DNA of 9,239 bases from Deltaproteobacteria bacterium (GTDB lineage: Bacteria; Desulfobacterota_B; Binatia; UBA9968), in assembly GCA_030620935.1 (NCBI GenBank), contig JAUXIP010000057.1, positions 1 to 9,239 on the forward strand. The letters are read 5' to 3'. Below the pieces are notes generated by a model. It did not search any database and was not told where the DNA came from. It saw only the letters and a program-made list of their open reading frames with translations. A program made the position numbers and the translations under genes. The first letter of the stretch is position 1; the number at the start of each line of letters is the position of its first letter. Below, one piece after another: positions 1 to 8,054 of the stretch.

Positions 1-20
1 ACTGGGAGGCCAAGTAAGGC

Positions 21-49
21 TTGACAATTTTTCAAGGGATCTCTATCCT
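21..49 (+). promoter_or_regulatory. sigma70-type promoter of the merR-mutS gene run
   Basis: A perfect -35 box TTGACA (21-26) is followed after exactly 17 nt by TATCCT (44-49), which matches the TATAAT consensus at 4 of 6 positions. Transcription would start near 56, leaving a leader of about 37 nt before the ATG at 93. No other convincing promoter was noticed in the short gaps downstream, so this may serve all five plus-strand genes. This is a sequence prediction only. Confidence 0.65.
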
Positions 50-51
50 CA

Positions 52-75
52 AATGAAAACAATCTTGTTTTCATT
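52..75. promoter_or_regulatory. perfect 24-bp dyad, probable operator for the adjacent MerR-family regulator
   Basis: AATGAAAACAA (52-62) and its exact reverse complement TTGTTTTCATT (65-75) are separated by 2 nt. The dyad begins two bases after the -10 box and covers the predicted transcription start. A dimeric regulator bound there should block initiation. MerR-family activators usually bind between -35 and -10 boxes spaced 19-20 bp apart. Here the spacer is 17 bp and the dyad lies downstream, so repression or autorepression by the gene at 93 is the likelier reading. A 2-nt loop and A/T-rich arms make an RNA hairpin a weaker explanation. Confidence 0.6.
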
Positions 76-92
76 CACGTCCCCGGCAACGC

Positions 93-575
93 ATGGCTAA
101 TTTTAATAGTAAGGTGGCGTCGCGCATCGTCGGCGTATCTCTGCGCCAGATCCAATACTGGGATGAGCAAGGCTTTATCCGGCCTTCCGTTCGTGCCGCT
201 ACGGGAAGGGGCTCAAAGAGGCTTTATTCCTTCACGGATCTGGTTCAACTGAAGATCGTCAAGGATCTCACAAAACACGGTCTTAGCCTGCAGAAGGTTC
301 GCCGATGTCTTGTCCATCTCCGGCGAGATTTTCCTGAAACCGCACAGTCGCTGAGCTCCCTCAAATATGTCACGGATGGCGACAAGCTTTTTGTCCTTAC
401 CAGCGACAGGAGTAAGATCCTGGACGTCATGGACCGCCAATTTGTTTTTTCTCTTGGGATCGGCCACCTCGTTCGTGAGCTTAACGGCGAAGTGAGCCGA
501 ATGGGAAAGCGCGTGACTCGGGAGGTTTCCAAAGGCAGGCGAAAACATGAGGGAAAAAAGGCTATCGTCGCATAA
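93..575 (+). CDS. MerR-family transcriptional regulator
   Basis: This is a 160-residue protein with an N-terminal MerR-type winged helix-turn-helix at about residues 8-75. It shows a 'VGVSLRQIQYWDEQGFIRPS' recognition stretch, a glycine/arginine-rich wing that leads into 'RLYSFTDLVQLK', and further helices ending in 'LSLQKVRRCLVHLR'. Residues 85-133 form a second small domain ('YVTDGDKLFVLTSDRSKILD', then 'QFVFSLGIGHLVREL'), and the tail is basic. I see no cysteine cluster, so metal sensing of the classical MerR kind is unlikely, and the effector is unknown. No Shine-Dalgarno sequence is obvious before the ATG, but this start gives a family-like N-terminus. It is the first gene of the run, 4 nt before mutS, and the 24-bp dyad just upstream suggests autoregulation. 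The family call is firm; targets and signal are inference. Confidence 0.9.
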   Translation: MANFNSKVASRIVGVSLRQIQYWDEQGFIRPSVRAATGRGSKRLYSFTDLVQLKIVKDLTKHGLSLQKVRRCLVHLRRDFPETAQSLSSLKYVTDGDKLFVLTSDRSKILDVMDRQFVFSLGIGHLVRELNGEVSRMGKRVTREVSKGRRKHEGKKAIVA

Positions 576-579
576 TTTT

Positions 580-3180
580 ATGGAAGAGACCAAACTCACT
601 CCGATGATTCGGCAATACCTGCAGATTAAGGAGAAATACCAAGATGCGATTCTTTTTTTCCGCCTCGGAGATTTTTACGAGATGTTTTTCGAAGACGCGG
701 AAAAGGCGTCAAAGATTCTGGACATTGCCCTGACCTCGCGTAATCGGAGCGATACGTCCGCCGTACCACTATGCGGAGTTCCCTATCATGCGGTCAACCC
801 TTACATCGGAAGACTGCTTAGCGCGGGTTACAAGGTGGCGATCTGTGAACAGGTGGAGGATCCCAAGACTGCCAAAGGGGTAGTCCAGAGGGAGGTCGTT
901 CGTGTCGTTACCCCGGGGACGGTTACAGAGGAAGAATCCCTGGATAGCCGTGACAACCATTTTTTGGTAGCGGTTTGTCACGGCCAGAAAGACTACGGCC
1001 TTGCAGTTGCGGATGTGACCACGGGCGAGTTCCGTTTCACGTACCTGCCAGACTATCCTTCCCTTGTCGAAGAGGTCGGGCGCATTTGTCCTCGTGAGAT
1101 CATCTTTGAGGAAGGGAACGGCTCCTTTCTGACGCAACTCCGAAGTGATTTTTCTGAGGTCCACTTGAGTCCTGCCAGCCCGCTTTATTTTGCTCGCTCA
1201 GCCGTGGAACGTCTCAAGTCCCTTAATCTGTGGACGACCGAGGGGGACGAGGAATGGCAGCAGGGAGTCCGAGCGGCATCCGCGATCGCGGCCTTTTTAG
1301 ACGAGCGTTTGCCCGAGGTTTTAAAGGTTTTACGAGATCTGACATTTTATTCGGCTTCGCAGTACCTCATGCTCGACGAGACGACGCGACGCAACTTGGA
1401 GCTTCTTCACGACCTTCAAGGAGAGAAAAAACATTCCCTGCTGGCTGTTTTGGATTATACCCTGACTCCCATGGGTGCCAGACGGTTGCGTCAATGGATT
1501 CTTTACCCGCTACTGGAGAAGGATTTGATAGGCCGACGCTACGACGGAATCGAAGAATTGGTGGAAAACTATAAGGGCCGCCAGGATCTCAGGGCGAGCC
1601 TCAAGGGTGTGCAAGATCTAGAAAGGCTCGGCGGCAGAATCGTTGCCGGTAGTGCCAATGCCAGGGATCTGGTCGCCATGAGAAATAGCTTGCATGGCCT
1701 GGTCCCTGTCAAGAGCCAGCTCCAGGACTGGCATGCGGAGATTTTTGCCTCCCTCAGAAAAGGGCTGTGGGACCTTCCTGAAGTTAGGGATCTCGTGGAC
1801 AGGGCTATTGTGGAAAATCCTCCCCCAACTCTTAAGGAAAGAGGCTTTATTCGCGCGGGATTTCACGCGGAACTCGACGAGATAAGGAAGGCGCGAAGCA
1901 ATGCCAAAGACTGGATCGCGCGCTTCGAGAGCGCCGAGCGAAAGCGGACCGGGATACAATCTCTCAAAGTGCGATACAACAGAGTCTTCGGGTACTATAT
2001 TGAAGTCACTAAAGCCAACCTGAACTCGGTTCCGCCGGAATACATCCGCAAGCAAACCTTGGCCAACGGAGAGCGTTACATGACTCCCGAGCTTAAGGAG
2101 TACGAGGCCAAAGTTTTAAATTCCGAAGACGCGATCTTTCGCCTGGAGCTGTCCCTTTTCAACGAGGTGCGGCAGAAGGTCGCCTCTTACTATGAGAAGC
2201 TTAAGGAGACGAGCTCTGTCGTCGCGACTCTCGATGTATTGCTCTCTCTTGCAGAGGCGGCTCAATCCCAACACTTCGTACGTCCGGGGGTCGATCATCA
2301 TCTGACACTTTCAATCCGCGAGGGACGCCATCCGGTGGTGGAGGCAACGCTGGGGCGTGGGGCGTTTGTTCCGAACGATAGCCGTTTGGATCCTGAATCA
2401 CAGCAGGTGGTGCTACTGACGGGACCGAACATGGCAGGGAAGTCGACCTATATGCGGCAGGTGGCGCTGATCGTGATCATGGCGCAGATGGGGAGCTTTG
2501 TTCCCGCGAGTGAGGCGCAGATCGGGTTGGTCGACCGCATTTTCACCCGAATCGGCGCCGCTGATTCTCTAGCGCGCGGGGAGTCGACTTTTATGGTGGA
2601 GATGAAAGAGACGGCTCACATCTTGCGGCACGCCTCATCCAGAAGCCTGATCCTTCTGGATGAAGTGGGTCGGGGGACCAGTACATTCGACGGCATCTCT
2701 ATCGCTTGGTCTGTGGCCGAGTTTTTGCATGATTCGCCGCTTCGTCCCCGGACCCTTTTCGCCACTCATTACCATGAGCTGACCGATTTGGCCCTGACGA
2801 AGGAGCGCGTGAAGAACTTTAACTTTACCGTCAAGGAGTGGAAAGGAGAGGTCCTTTTCCTACGTAGCCTTATCGAGGGTGCGTCAAGTCACAGTTACGG
2901 AATCCATGTCGCTCGCTTGGCCGGCCTGCCGACTTCGGTCGTGCAGCGGGCCAAGGAAGTCCTCGGAAACCTCGAGGGTGGAGAGTTGGATGAGAACGGC
3001 CGGCCCCGACTGGCTCGCGGGTCGTCCGGAAACACGCCGGGACAAATGACGCTTTTTGGAGGCGTCGAATATAGACTTTGTGAAGAGCTTAGGAACTTAG
3101 ACGTATCTCGCCTGACACCCATTGAGGCGCTGAATTTTCTCCACGCCTTGGTGGAAGACGCGAAGAAGGGAAGTCGGTAA
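580..3180 (+). CDS. mutS: DNA mismatch repair protein MutS
   Basis: MutS is the ATPase that recognises mismatches and small loops and starts methyl-directed or strand-directed repair with MutL. From the ATG at 580 it has 866 residues, a normal family length. The mismatch-reading motif GDFYEMF lies at the N-terminus, with F32 and E34 in the places of E. coli F36 and E38. The connector, lever and clamp regions follow. The C-terminal ABC-type ATPase has Walker A GPNMAGKST (615-623), a signature region 'SLARGESTFMVEM', Walker B DEVGRGTSTFDG from D694, and the later 'ATHYHEL' histidine. QMTLF at 822-826 resembles the QMSLF-type sliding-clamp binding motif. I chose 580 because MEETKLTPMIRQ aligns with known MutS N-termini. 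An in-frame ATG at 547 adds 11 residues, overlaps merR by 29 nt and has a somewhat better upstream purine stretch (AGGCAGG). No frameshift or missing key residue is seen. Confidence 0.97.
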   Translation: MEETKLTPMIRQYLQIKEKYQDAILFFRLGDFYEMFFEDAEKASKILDIALTSRNRSDTSAVPLCGVPYHAVNPYIGRLLSAGYKVAICEQVEDPKTAKGVVQREVVRVVTPGTVTEEESLDSRDNHFLVAVCHGQKDYGLAVADVTTGEFRFTYLPDYPSLVEEVGRICPREIIFEEGNGSFLTQLRSDFSEVHLSPASPLYFARSAVERLKSLNLWTTEGDEEWQQGVRAASAIAAFLDERLPEVLKVLRDLTFYSASQYLMLDETTRRNLELLHDLQGEKKHSLLAVLDYTLTPMGARRLRQWILYPLLEKDLIGRRYDGIEELVENYKGRQDLRASLKGVQDLERLGGRIVAGSANARDLVAMRNSLHGLVPVKSQLQDWHAEIFASLRKGLWDLPEVRDLVDRAIVENPPPTLKERGFIRAGFHAELDEIRKARSNAKDWIARFESAERKRTGIQSLKVRYNRVFGYYIEVTKANLNSVPPEYIRKQTLANGERYMTPELKEYEAKVLNSEDAIFRLELSLFNEVRQKVASYYEKLKETSSVVATLDVLLSLAEAAQSQHFVRPGVDHHLTLSIREGRHPVVEATLGRGAFVPNDSRLDPESQQVVLLTGPNMAGKSTYMRQVALIVIMAQMGSFVPASEAQIGLVDRIFTRIGAADSLARGESTFMVEMKETAHILRHASSRSLILLDEVGRGTSTFDGISIAWSVAEFLHDSPLRPRTLFATHYHELTDLALTKERVKNFNFTVKEWKGEVLFLRSLIEGASSHSYGIHVARLAGLPTSVVQRAKEVLGNLEGGELDENGRPRLARGSSGNTPGQMTLFGGVEYRLCEELRNLDVSRLTPIEALNFLHALVEDAKKGSR

Positions 3181-3185
3181 TCCCT

Positions 3186-4397
3186 ATGCAGCGAGCTCTT
3201 GTTTTCTGGAGTGTGATGATCATGACCTTCGGTCTATTTCTTTTGCCGCAGAGAGGATGGACGCAGGAAGGTAAGGGTCTGTCGGAGAAGACAAAGACCC
3301 CGCTCCTCACAAATATTCGTCACCGTTCTTCAAACGATTACACCAGGGTCGTTTTGGATTTGTCTGGGGAGTTCAAGTACGAAGCGCATATCTTAAAGGC
3401 AGATCCTTCAAAGAGGCTTCCCAGCAGGATTTACGTGGACCTTGTCGGGACTCGTCTGGCCATGGATGACGCTCGGTCCATTGCAGTCCAGGACGGTTTA
3501 TTGCGCCAGGTACGCGTCGGCCAGTTTAGCCGCAATGTGGTGCGGGTAGTCTTGGATATGAATAGTCTGAGTGACTTCAAGACTTTTGTTCTTCCCGATC
3601 CGTATCGGCTCGTCGTTGATATTCAGGGGGAGAAGAACGAAAAAGAATTGGTTGCTCTGGGCAAGCAAGGCGGGCCGTATCCACAGAGAAAGAAAAAAAA
3701 GGCTGCGAGTCAACAGTTGCGCAAGATCGTTTTGGATCCGGGTCATGGTGGCAAGGATCCGGGCGCGACCGTAAGGGGGATTGCTGAAAAGGACATTGTT
3801 TTAAGCATTGCTAAAAAGCTGGCACAAAAACTCCGCAGAGAGATGAAAGTCGAAGTCGTTTTAACGCGTGAGAAGGATTCTTTTCTTCATCTCGAAGACA
3901 GGACGGGCATTGCGAATGCCGAAAATGCAGATCTCTTCATCTCTCTTCATACCAATGCGAGTTCCAACTCCCGCGCACGAGGAATTGAGACCTACTATCT
4001 CAATAATACGAACGATGAGGCCTCGATTCGTCTGGCAGCAAGAGAGAATGGGACCTCTCGCCGAAGCATCACAGATCTCCAGTTTATCCTCAGCGACTTG
4101 ACGCAAAACTCGAAACAGGAGGACTCGATTACGTTGGCACACCATATCCAATCGTCTCTCGTCTCCCATGTGCGGAGCAAATATGGTTCGGTTAAAGATC
4201 TGGGGGTTAAAAAAGCACTCTTTTACGTATTGGTGGGAGCCAAGATGCCTAGTGTCTTAACCGAGATTTCCTTCATTACCAACCGAGGTGAACGCCGCCG
4301 GCTGACAAAACGGGCCTATCAGAATGTGATTGTCGAATCCTTGTACCGGGGAATCAAAAAGTATCAAGAGAACATGCTCGTAGCAAAGAATTTGTAA
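3186..4397 (+). CDS. exported N-acetylmuramoyl-L-alanine amidase (AMIN + Amidase_3, AmiC type)
   Basis: This zinc amidase would cut the bond between N-acetylmuramic acid and the stem peptide in periplasmic peptidoglycan, as AmiA/B/C do at septa. The 403-residue product has a hydrophobic Sec-type signal peptide (about residues 3-26). An AMIN domain (about 38-150) normally targets peptidoglycan or the septum. A lysine-rich linker (about 166-175) leads to an Amidase_3 domain (about 178-398). The metal and catalytic residues are visible: H187 in DPGHGGKDPG, E201 in GIAEKDI, H255 in ISLHTNAS and E360 in VLTEISFITN. The insert after H255 (about 268-315, with 'SRRSITDLQFILSDL') resembles the autoinhibitory region of AmiB/AmiC-type enzymes, so an activator of the EnvC/NlpD kind may be needed; none is encoded here. 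It starts 5 nt after mutS, with AAGGGAAG (3166-3173) as a rather distant ribosome-binding site. The activity call is strong, the exact paralogue name is not. Confidence 0.93.
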   Translation: MQRALVFWSVMIMTFGLFLLPQRGWTQEGKGLSEKTKTPLLTNIRHRSSNDYTRVVLDLSGEFKYEAHILKADPSKRLPSRIYVDLVGTRLAMDDARSIAVQDGLLRQVRVGQFSRNVVRVVLDMNSLSDFKTFVLPDPYRLVVDIQGEKNEKELVALGKQGGPYPQRKKKKAASQQLRKIVLDPGHGGKDPGATVRGIAEKDIVLSIAKKLAQKLRREMKVEVVLTREKDSFLHLEDRTGIANAENADLFISLHTNASSNSRARGIETYYLNNTNDEASIRLAARENGTSRRSITDLQFILSDLTQNSKQEDSITLAHHIQSSLVSHVRSKYGSVKDLGVKKALFYVLVGAKMPSVLTEISFITNRGERRRLTKRAYQNVIVESLYRGIKKYQENMLVAKNL

Positions 4398-4410
4398 AGA
4401 AAAAGATTCC

Positions 4411-7119
4411 ATGGATGCCAGAACACCTTCCGGCCGCCTTTTTGAGGAGACCTGGGATGAATCCGATCTCGCCTCTACGGTCCGCGCCTATCTCCAGAGG
4501 GGCAGAAATTTACTGCGGGAGCGACACCAGACCGGCGCCGGCGGTTATGAGATTGTTTTTTCTTACACGGCGATGGTGGATTATCTCATTCGTCGTCTCT
4601 TCGACTCGGCGAGCCGGGATTATATCCGCCGCTATCCGAGCCTCAATCCTCGTTGTGCCGTTCTGGCCCAAGGCGGCTACGGTCGTGGGGAGCTAAATCC
4701 GCACTCCGATATCGATCTTCTTTTTCTCCATACCTGGAAGGTCACTCCCTATGTGGAGTCCGTAGCAGAGAAGATTCTTTATAGCCTTTGGGATGCCGGT
4801 CTCCAGATCGGCCATGCGGCGCGAAGCATTCCGGAATCCATGCGCTTGGCGGGGAAAGATATGCAGGTCAAGACGGCCTTGCTCGATGCCCGCTATCTCT
4901 GCGGAGATGAAGCTCTTTACGCAGATTTAAAAAAGGCCTTGCAGGAGCAACTGATCAACAAGAACGCCGATCGCTTTGTCCGAGGGAAATTGGAAGACAG
5001 TCGGTTGCGACACGAGCGTTACGGCGGATCGGTCTATCTTCTGGAACCGGACATTAAGGAAGGAGAGGGGGGGCTACGAGATATCCATACGGCTCTTTGG
5101 GTTGCCAAGGTGAAACAGGGAGTCGGAGATCTAAGCGACCTGGCCGGTCAAGGCTGGATCCAGGAGGGAGATCTGACGGATCTGAGAGCGTCACGGGATT
5201 TTCTTTGGCGGGTGAGGAATGAGCTGCACTTTACTTCGGGAAAACATCAGGATCAGCTCACCTTTGAGGCGCAGGAAAAGATCAGCCATGCCCTGGGCTT
5301 CCAAGGCGAGGGGACGCTTAAAGGGGTAGAGGTGTTTATGCGGACCTACTATCTTCACGCCTCTCAGGTTAGCCGCCTCACCTCATTGATCATTCATCGG
5401 GTCACGGGAAGGTCCGGGAAGTTCAACGGCAAGGGTCAAATCACAGGCAGGAAGATCAGGGAAGGGGTCCATATTTCCAGAAGGACTCTTTGGATTTCAA
5501 AGCCGGAGATTTTTGCCTCGCAACCGGACAATCTGATCGGTATTTTCGTCGATGTGCAGAAGTATAAGGCGGAAGTCAGTCAGGAAACCCAGAAAATGAT
5601 CCGTGATCATCTTTATTTGGTCGACGAGAAGTTTCGCCGTTCCGCCGCCGCCAATCTGCCTTTTTTCAAAATCCTCAAATGGAAAGGGCGAGTTTATGAG
5701 ACCCTGTCTGAGATGCACCGGTGCGGTGTGTTGGGCGCCTTTATTTCGGAGTTTGGCCGGCTTCTCTGTATGGTCTTGCACGATCTTTACCACATCTACA
5801 CGGTAGACCAACATTCGCTTCGCCTGATCAAAGAGATGGAGCGTCTTAAAAGCGGGGCGTTCAGGGAGACCCTGCCCTTACTGAGCCAATTGGCTCGCGA
5901 GGTCGAGAAGATCGAAATCCTTTATCTTGGCCTCCTTTTCCACGACATCGGAAAAGGATATGGAGGCGGCCACTCGGAGATCGGAAGCCGGATGGTGAGG
6001 AACATAGCCCGCAGGATGCGACTCAACGTGGATGATACCGCCCAACTGGAATTTCTCATTCGGCATCATCTTTTGATGTCCCACACTGCCTTCCGTCGGG
6101 ATCTTGAGGATGAAAAGACGTTTATCGATTTCGCGCGAACCATGGGAAGCATCAGCAATCTTAAGATGCTCTATCTGTTGACCTATGTGGATATCCGGGC
6201 TGTCGGGCCTACCGTATGGAATTACTGGAAGGCGATGTTGTTGGAAGAGCTCTATCTGAAGACATTGGGAGTCCTGGAGAGCTTGGAAAAGGGAGAATAT
6301 CAGCGGGAAGACCGCCGTTCAAAAACCCGCCGGGTCCAGGCCAGGTTGCGGCGACGACTTTCGAGGAAGTACGGCAGTGAGGAACTCCGCCGATTCCTGG
6401 AGTCCATGCCCGATAGATATTTTCTAAGCACTCCCGAGGACGAAATGCCCTCTCACTTTGAGTTGGTGCGCAAGTTCAAGAGTCAGACCTATCTCAGCTC
6501 AGTGCGACATTGTCCTGAAAGAGAATATAGCGAGATCGCGGTTTGCACGAAGGACCGGCCCGGTCTTTTCGCCTGCATCACCGGGGTATTCGCGTCCATG
6601 GGGCTGGACATTCTAAGCGCTCGCATCACCACCCGCAAAGACGGCTTAATACTAGATGTCTTTCGCGTTTCGCACGCCAAGAGAGCCGAAGTGGTCATGG
6701 ATGCGCACAAATGGACCAGAGTTCGCACCGCGATGGAAGGAGTCCTCGGGGGGAGCGTAGATGTAGCGCAGTTGGTGGAGAAGTCCGCACGGCCCTCGAT
6801 ATTTCAGAAACGGACTCCCAAAGTTTCGACGGCGGTTCAGATAGACAATGCGGCTTCAGATGACTTTACCGTAGTCGAGGTGTACACTCAGGATGGCATC
6901 GGAGTGCTCTTCACGATCACCTACGCCATGCATCAATTGGGCGTCTCCATTCACCTGGCAAAGATATCCACGAATGTCGATCAGGTAACGGACGTGTTTT
7001 ATATCACCGACGAACAGGGAAAAAAGATCGAAGATCACGAACGGCTGGACGCAATCCGCCAGACCCTCTATCAAAAATTGGTGCCGGAAGATGAAAGAGA
7101 AGCTCAGTCCGCACATTGA
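4411..7119 (+). CDS. glnD: bifunctional PII uridylyltransferase / uridylyl-removing enzyme GlnD
   Basis: GlnD senses glutamine. It uridylylates PII proteins (GlnB/GlnK) when nitrogen is scarce and removes UMP when glutamine is plentiful, which controls glutamine synthetase and nitrogen-responsive transcription. The 902 residues match the family length (E. coli about 890). The N-terminal nucleotidyltransferase domain has GGYGRGELNPHSDIDLLF from residue 88, with metal-binding D100 and D102. A helical GlnB-UTase region follows, then an HD phosphohydrolase domain with H511-D512 in 'LLFHDIGKGYGGGHSEIG' and downstream 'RHHLLMSHTAF'. Two C-terminal ACT glutamine-sensing domains begin near 708 ('EIAVCTKDRPGLFACITG') and 820 ('TVVEVYTQDGIGVLFTIT'). 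Both catalytic sites look intact, so both activities are expected. It starts 13 nt after the amidase with only a weak purine-rich leader. No PII or glutamine synthetase gene lies in the window. Confidence 0.97.
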   Translation: MDARTPSGRLFEETWDESDLASTVRAYLQRGRNLLRERHQTGAGGYEIVFSYTAMVDYLIRRLFDSASRDYIRRYPSLNPRCAVLAQGGYGRGELNPHSDIDLLFLHTWKVTPYVESVAEKILYSLWDAGLQIGHAARSIPESMRLAGKDMQVKTALLDARYLCGDEALYADLKKALQEQLINKNADRFVRGKLEDSRLRHERYGGSVYLLEPDIKEGEGGLRDIHTALWVAKVKQGVGDLSDLAGQGWIQEGDLTDLRASRDFLWRVRNELHFTSGKHQDQLTFEAQEKISHALGFQGEGTLKGVEVFMRTYYLHASQVSRLTSLIIHRVTGRSGKFNGKGQITGRKIREGVHISRRTLWISKPEIFASQPDNLIGIFVDVQKYKAEVSQETQKMIRDHLYLVDEKFRRSAAANLPFFKILKWKGRVYETLSEMHRCGVLGAFISEFGRLLCMVLHDLYHIYTVDQHSLRLIKEMERLKSGAFRETLPLLSQLAREVEKIEILYLGLLFHDIGKGYGGGHSEIGSRMVRNIARRMRLNVDDTAQLEFLIRHHLLMSHTAFRRDLEDEKTFIDFARTMGSISNLKMLYLLTYVDIRAVGPTVWNYWKAMLLEELYLKTLGVLESLEKGEYQREDRRSKTRRVQARLRRRLSRKYGSEELRRFLESMPDRYFLSTPEDEMPSHFELVRKFKSQTYLSSVRHCPEREYSEIAVCTKDRPGLFACITGVFASMGLDILSARITTRKDGLILDVFRVSHAKRAEVVMDAHKWTRVRTAMEGVLGGSVDVAQLVEKSARPSIFQKRTPKVSTAVQIDNAASDDFTVVEVYTQDGIGVLFTITYAMHQLGVSIHLAKISTNVDQVTDVFYITDEQGKKIEDHERLDAIRQTLYQKLVPEDEREAQSAH

Positions 7120-8005
7120 CTCCTATCTCGACATGCTTACCGTCGAGAAGGGACTTTCCCGAAATACCCTTGAGGCTTATAGCCGGGATCTCGTTCGGCT
7201 GGCCGGCTTTTTACGATCCCGGGGCATTCAGGCCTGGGAGGAATGCCAGTCCGTCCATTTGCGTTCTTATCTTTCGTCACTGCGCGGGCGTGGGCTGAGC
7301 CCTCGTTCTATCGCCCGAAACGTTGCGGCCCTACGTCAATTCTATCGGTTTCTGGAAAAGGAAGAGATCGTCAAAGAGAACCCAGTTCCTTCCTTTTTCT
7401 CGCATCGTTTGTCTGCCAAGTTGCCTCACGCATTGGGATCCGATGAAGTGAAGACGCTGCTAAATCAACCGGACTCTTCGACGGCGTTGGGTGCGCGTGA
7501 TTTGGCAATGCTTGAACTTCTCTACGCGACAGGAGTACGCGTCTCCGAGCTGATCTCTATCCAGACGCACCAGATCAACCTGGAAGGAGAGTACCTGACC
7601 GTGCGCGGGAAAGGGGCGAAGGTTCGCATGGTGCCTTACGGGAGATGCGCGAGAGAAAGTCTTCTGCGCTATCTCAAAGAGGTTAGACCCAAGCTGCTGC
7701 GAGGGCGAATGAGTTCTTATTGTTTTCTTACCCGTTCGGGGAAAGCGCTGACACGGCAGGGTTTCTGGAAACTCATCCGGCGATACGCTCTAATTGCAGG
7801 AATCGAAAAGAAGGTGACTCCCCACACCTTACGCCATTCCTTTGCCACTCATCTTTTGGAGGGCGGTGCGGATCTCCGCTCCGTCCAAGCCATGTTAGGC
7901 CATTCGGATATCTCCACGACGCAGATCTACACTCATTTAAATCGGAGCCATTTGAAAGAAGTTCATCGACGCCATCATCCACGGGAGAAGGCTGCCGAGA
8001 AATAG
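7091..8005 (+). CDS. xerD: XerD-type site-specific tyrosine recombinase
   Basis: In its family this cytoplasmic recombinase works with XerC at the chromosomal dif site to resolve chromosome dimers at division. The 304 residues fit the family (about 298 in E. coli). The N-terminal SAM-like DNA-binding domain spans about residues 6-92 ('DSYLDMLTVEKGLSRNTLEAY'). The catalytic domain spans about 108-298 and has the full set R150 (ATGVRVSE), K174 (RGKGAKVR), H245 and R248 (HTLRHSF), H271 (LGHSDIST) and nucleophile Y280 (QIYTH). These lie one or two positions from the E. coli XerD residues, and the 'STTQIYTHLNRSHLKEVHRRHHPR' ending favours XerD over XerC or a phage integrase. The start overlaps the end of glnD by 29 nt in another frame. 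An in-frame ATG at 7133 would cut into the N-terminal helix, so 7091 is preferred. No XerC is visible here. Confidence 0.92.
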   Translation: MKEKLSPHIDSYLDMLTVEKGLSRNTLEAYSRDLVRLAGFLRSRGIQAWEECQSVHLRSYLSSLRGRGLSPRSIARNVAALRQFYRFLEKEEIVKENPVPSFFSHRLSAKLPHALGSDEVKTLLNQPDSSTALGARDLAMLELLYATGVRVSELISIQTHQINLEGEYLTVRGKGAKVRMVPYGRCARESLLRYLKEVRPKLLRGRMSSYCFLTRSGKALTRQGFWKLIRRYALIAGIEKKVTPHTLRHSFATHLLEGGADLRSVQAMLGHSDISTTQIYTHLNRSHLKEVHRRHHPREKAAEK

Positions 8006-8054
8006 CTCCCTGCGGCACTCGCTTTGACCCTGGCCAACGCTTCCTTAATAGTAA

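Noticed and set aside
93..575. The regulator as a mercury- or metal-responsive MerR
   Set aside because: No cysteine metal-binding pattern is present and no metal resistance gene is in the window.
769..1164. Minus-strand open frame of 131 codons inside mutS
   Set aside because: It is opposite an intact, conserved mutS reading frame and has no promoter or recognisable domain, so it is a shadow frame.
7091..8005. The tyrosine recombinase as a phage or integron integrase
   Set aside because: Its length, residue spacing and C-terminal sequence match chromosomal XerD. It is embedded in a housekeeping run, and no attachment site, tRNA or phage gene is nearby.
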